DNA of 6,338 nt from a bacterium. Lineage in GTDB: Bacteria > Armatimonadota > HRBIN16. This document shows, piece after piece, positions 5,402 through 6,338 of the stretch (its first letter is position 1; each line of letters begins with the position of its first letter). Under the pieces are notes generated by a model. It did no database searches. It was given only the letters and a program-made list of their open reading frames with translations, and was not told the DNA's origin. Made by a program: the position numbers and the translations under genes. Location: positions 1 to 6,338 of the forward strand of contig JANWXG010000159.1 of the NCBI GenBank assembly GCA_025057335.1, written 5' to 3'.

Positions 5402-5827
5402 TCACGCTGCCTGCCTCGTTTTCATCTCCTGCGCAATCGCCCGCAGGCGCGCCCGAATCTGCTCCTTGCGCTCCTCCACCTCGCGCCGATATGCCTCCTC
5501 GCGCCGTTCGCGCTCCTCCAGCTGGGCGCAGTAATGGGGCACGCGCTCGTTGATGCGCTCTACGAACTCCCGCGCGAACTGCAGCACGCGGCGTAAGTCG
5601 TCGCCCTCAGAGACGATGCAGCGCAGGCGGTCGCCGACCACGTCCAGCTGCAGCTTGCGCGCGGCGATTATCGCCTTCCACTCCTCGCTGAAAGCCAGCT
5701 TCCACGCCTCGTTGGGCGCCTCGGAAAGCTGCAGGTAGAAGGCATACGCCGTCGCAAAGGACGGGTCTTTTTCCACGCTGTCGACGTCGATGTCCGTAAT
5801 CTGAATGACCTGCGCAGGGTACGCCAT
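5402..5827 (-). CDS. Unknown small protein with C-terminal coiled coil, behind a sigma-28-type promoter
   Basis: I do not recognise this 141-residue protein. Residues 1-95 look like a small folded domain: 'VIQITDIDVDS' (7-17), 'ATAYAFYLQLSEAPNEAWKLAFSEEW' (25-50), a strand-like 'LQLDVVGDRLRCIVSE' (59-74) and a helix 'DLRRVLQFAREFVERINERV' (77-96). Residues 100-138 are a highly charged Glu/Arg-rich helix, probably coiled coil. There is no signal peptide or membrane segment, so it is likely cytoplasmic. The best start is ATG 5827, eight bases after AGGAGG; a GTG at 5833 is only two bases from it. It lacks the FlaG pattern, although flaG often sits upstream of fliD. The promoter and the position before fliD suggest a role in late flagellar assembly or motility, which is inference from context only. 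Confidence 0.85.
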   Translation of the reverse strand: MAYPAQVIQITDIDVDSVEKDPSFATAYAFYLQLSEAPNEAWKLAFSEEWKAIIAARKLQLDVVGDRLRCIVSEGDDLRRVLQFAREFVERINERVPHYCAQLEERERREEAYRREVEERKEQIRARLRAIAQEMKTRQAA

Positions 5828-5835
5828 CGCCACAA

Positions 5836-5841
5836 CCTCCT
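5836..5841 (-). promoter_or_regulatory. Ribosome binding site choosing ATG 5827
   Basis: A perfect AGGAGG on the minus strand lies eight bases from ATG 5827 and two bases from the alternative GTG 5833, so the ATG is favoured. Confidence 0.8.
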
Positions 5842-5894
5842 CACACCGAATTATCGGCAGGAGAGTGTGAGATTCACATCGAAAGCCCTGTGAA
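5840..5894. promoter_or_regulatory. Cluster of TGTGA half-sites in the divergent promoter region
   Basis: The five-base word TGTGA occurs four times in alternating orientation: reversed at 5841-5845, forward at 5866-5870, reversed at 5874-5878 and forward at 5889-5893. These build three perfect inverted repeats: CTCACAC/GTGTGAG around the -10 box, TGTGA-GAT-TCACA over the -35 region, and TTCACA-N10-TGTGAA upstream. The arrangement suits binding of a dimeric regulator between the unknown gene and the divergent gene at 5924. TGTGA is also the CRP/FNR-type half-site, but the classic N6 spacing is absent. Confidence 0.4.
5851..5876 (-). promoter_or_regulatory. Candidate sigma-28 (FliA/SigD) promoter
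   Basis: The minus strand carries GCCGATAA at 5858-5851, identical to the -10 consensus of the flagellar sigma factor sigma-28. A partial -35 element, TGAA (5876-5873; consensus TAAA), lies 14 bases upstream, within the 14-16 range known for this sigma class. Transcription would start near 5844, a few bases before the AGGAGG of the unknown gene, leaving a very short leader. The eight-base match in exactly the right intergenic place next to flagellar genes is persuasive; the -35 is weaker. Confidence 0.7.
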
Positions 5895-5923
5895 AACTAC
5901 GGTGTTTCCCCGGGGAAGACGGT

Positions 5924-6338
5924 ATGGCGTCGCATCGCTACTATTTCGTCGGTCAGTACCAGTGGGAGCAGCAGCGAGGCTTCTACCTGAGCTTCGAGAA
6001 CAGTACCGAGCAACCTGTCTGCCGTTTGGAGACGTTGCGGTTGATTCTGGGTGTGGGTGACGGACGGGGATGGCGCTTCGTTTTCAGCCCCGTGCAGTGG
6101 CGGTTTGGCAACCGTTACGCCGTGCGTGCGGAGGTCTACCCCGACCGCGCCGCGCTGTGGTTAGATGGCAAGCAGGTGGACGAGAAGGCAGGCGGCTTCG
6201 CCCCCGCTGAGGGCAACCTAGTCATCGGCGAGATACCCCACTGGGCGAGTGGCGATACAGACTACCATCTCGCGCCTTGCGAACTAGTGTTGACGAGCGG
6301 TAGCAGAACCCTTCGCTACGCCATTGGAGGACCGCGCT
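5924..6338 (+). CDS. Unrecognised protein, N-terminal 138 residues (runs off the right edge)
   Basis: Translation from ATG 5924 stays open to the window end. An in-frame TGA at 5891 and the absence of other start codons after it favour this ATG; GGGGAAG just upstream is a weak ribosome binding site. The visible part is beta-rich and soluble, with no signal peptide: 'HRYYFVGQYQWEQQRGFYLSFEN' near the start, then 'RYAVRAEVYPDRAALWLDGKQVDE' (about 64-87), 'GNLVIGEIPHWASGDTDYHLAP' (97-118) and 'CELVLTSGSRTLRYAIGG'. The 'v.aevyPDraaLWLDGkqv' stretch followed by a 'GNLVIGeiP' strand recalls concanavalin/LamG-like jelly-roll domains, where 'yvDGk' hairpins are typical. The rest of the protein and any catalytic domain are outside the window, so no function is assigned. 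It is divergent from the unknown flagellar-linked gene. Confidence 0.75.
   Translation, partial: MASHRYYFVGQYQWEQQRGFYLSFENSTEQPVCRLETLRLILGVGDGRGWRFVFSPVQWRFGNRYAVRAEVYPDRAALWLDGKQVDEKAGGFAPAEGNLVIGEIPHWASGDTDYHLAPCELVLTSGSRTLRYAIGGPR

Noticed and set aside
5206..5553. Plus-strand reading frames through the palindrome array giving EGRAPSRP or GGTRSVAS peptides
   Set aside because: These are direct translations of the repeats in different frames, with no ribosome binding site or non-repeat domain.
6324..6338. Possible start of another family-A palindrome at the right edge (ATTGGAGGACCGCGCT)
   Set aside because: It differs from the family-A start inside the arm (GGACCGCG instead of GGGACGCG), it continues the open reading frame of the edge gene, and the sequence ends before a second arm could be seen.

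Overview
This is a GC-rich bacterial chromosomal window centred on a flagellar filament-cap locus. On the minus strand, read from high to low coordinates, lie: a small unknown gene behind a flagellar sigma-28-type promoter (5827-5402), an intergenic array of short palindromes (about 5050-5395), fliD (filament cap, 5020-2741), fliS (flagellin export chaperone, 2720-2292) and a FliT-like chaperone gene (2302-1937). A separate SRPBCC ligand-binding gene (1834-1376) follows. On the plus strand are the 3' end of a probable YfhO-type membrane protein (to 254), a secreted family-1 lytic transglycosylase (355-1371), and at the right edge the 5' part of an unrecognised gene with a possible concanavalin/LamG-like fold (5924 onward, open at the window end).

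No gene is diagnostic of a phylum. The GC content, GTG and TTG starts next to clear Shine-Dalgarno sequences, an oversized FliD, and intergenic repeats whose chance translations read EGRAPSRP or GGTRSVAS suggest an environmental, possibly thermophilic lineage such as Armatimonadota. This is a weak impression that only a search could settle.

How the genes work together: FliD forms the cap under which flagellin polymerises, FliS keeps flagellin unfolded for export, and a FliT-like protein normally chaperones FliD. A lytic transglycosylase cuts peptidoglycan and could help the axial structure through the wall, although it is transcribed towards the flagellar genes and need not be flagellar. The exact GCCGATAA box upstream of the unknown 141-residue gene puts that gene, and possibly fliD-fliS-fliT downstream, under late flagellar control.

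The most unusual feature is the 345-bp palindrome array between the unknown gene and fliD. It holds ten units in two families in opposite orientation. Both families have a 7-bp stem, a 6-nt loop and a GGAG flank; the loop is shared, while two stem base pairs differ in a compensatory way. This resembles REP/BIME elements. The region contains no credible gene, and the open reading frame running through it into fliD is an artefact of the repeats.
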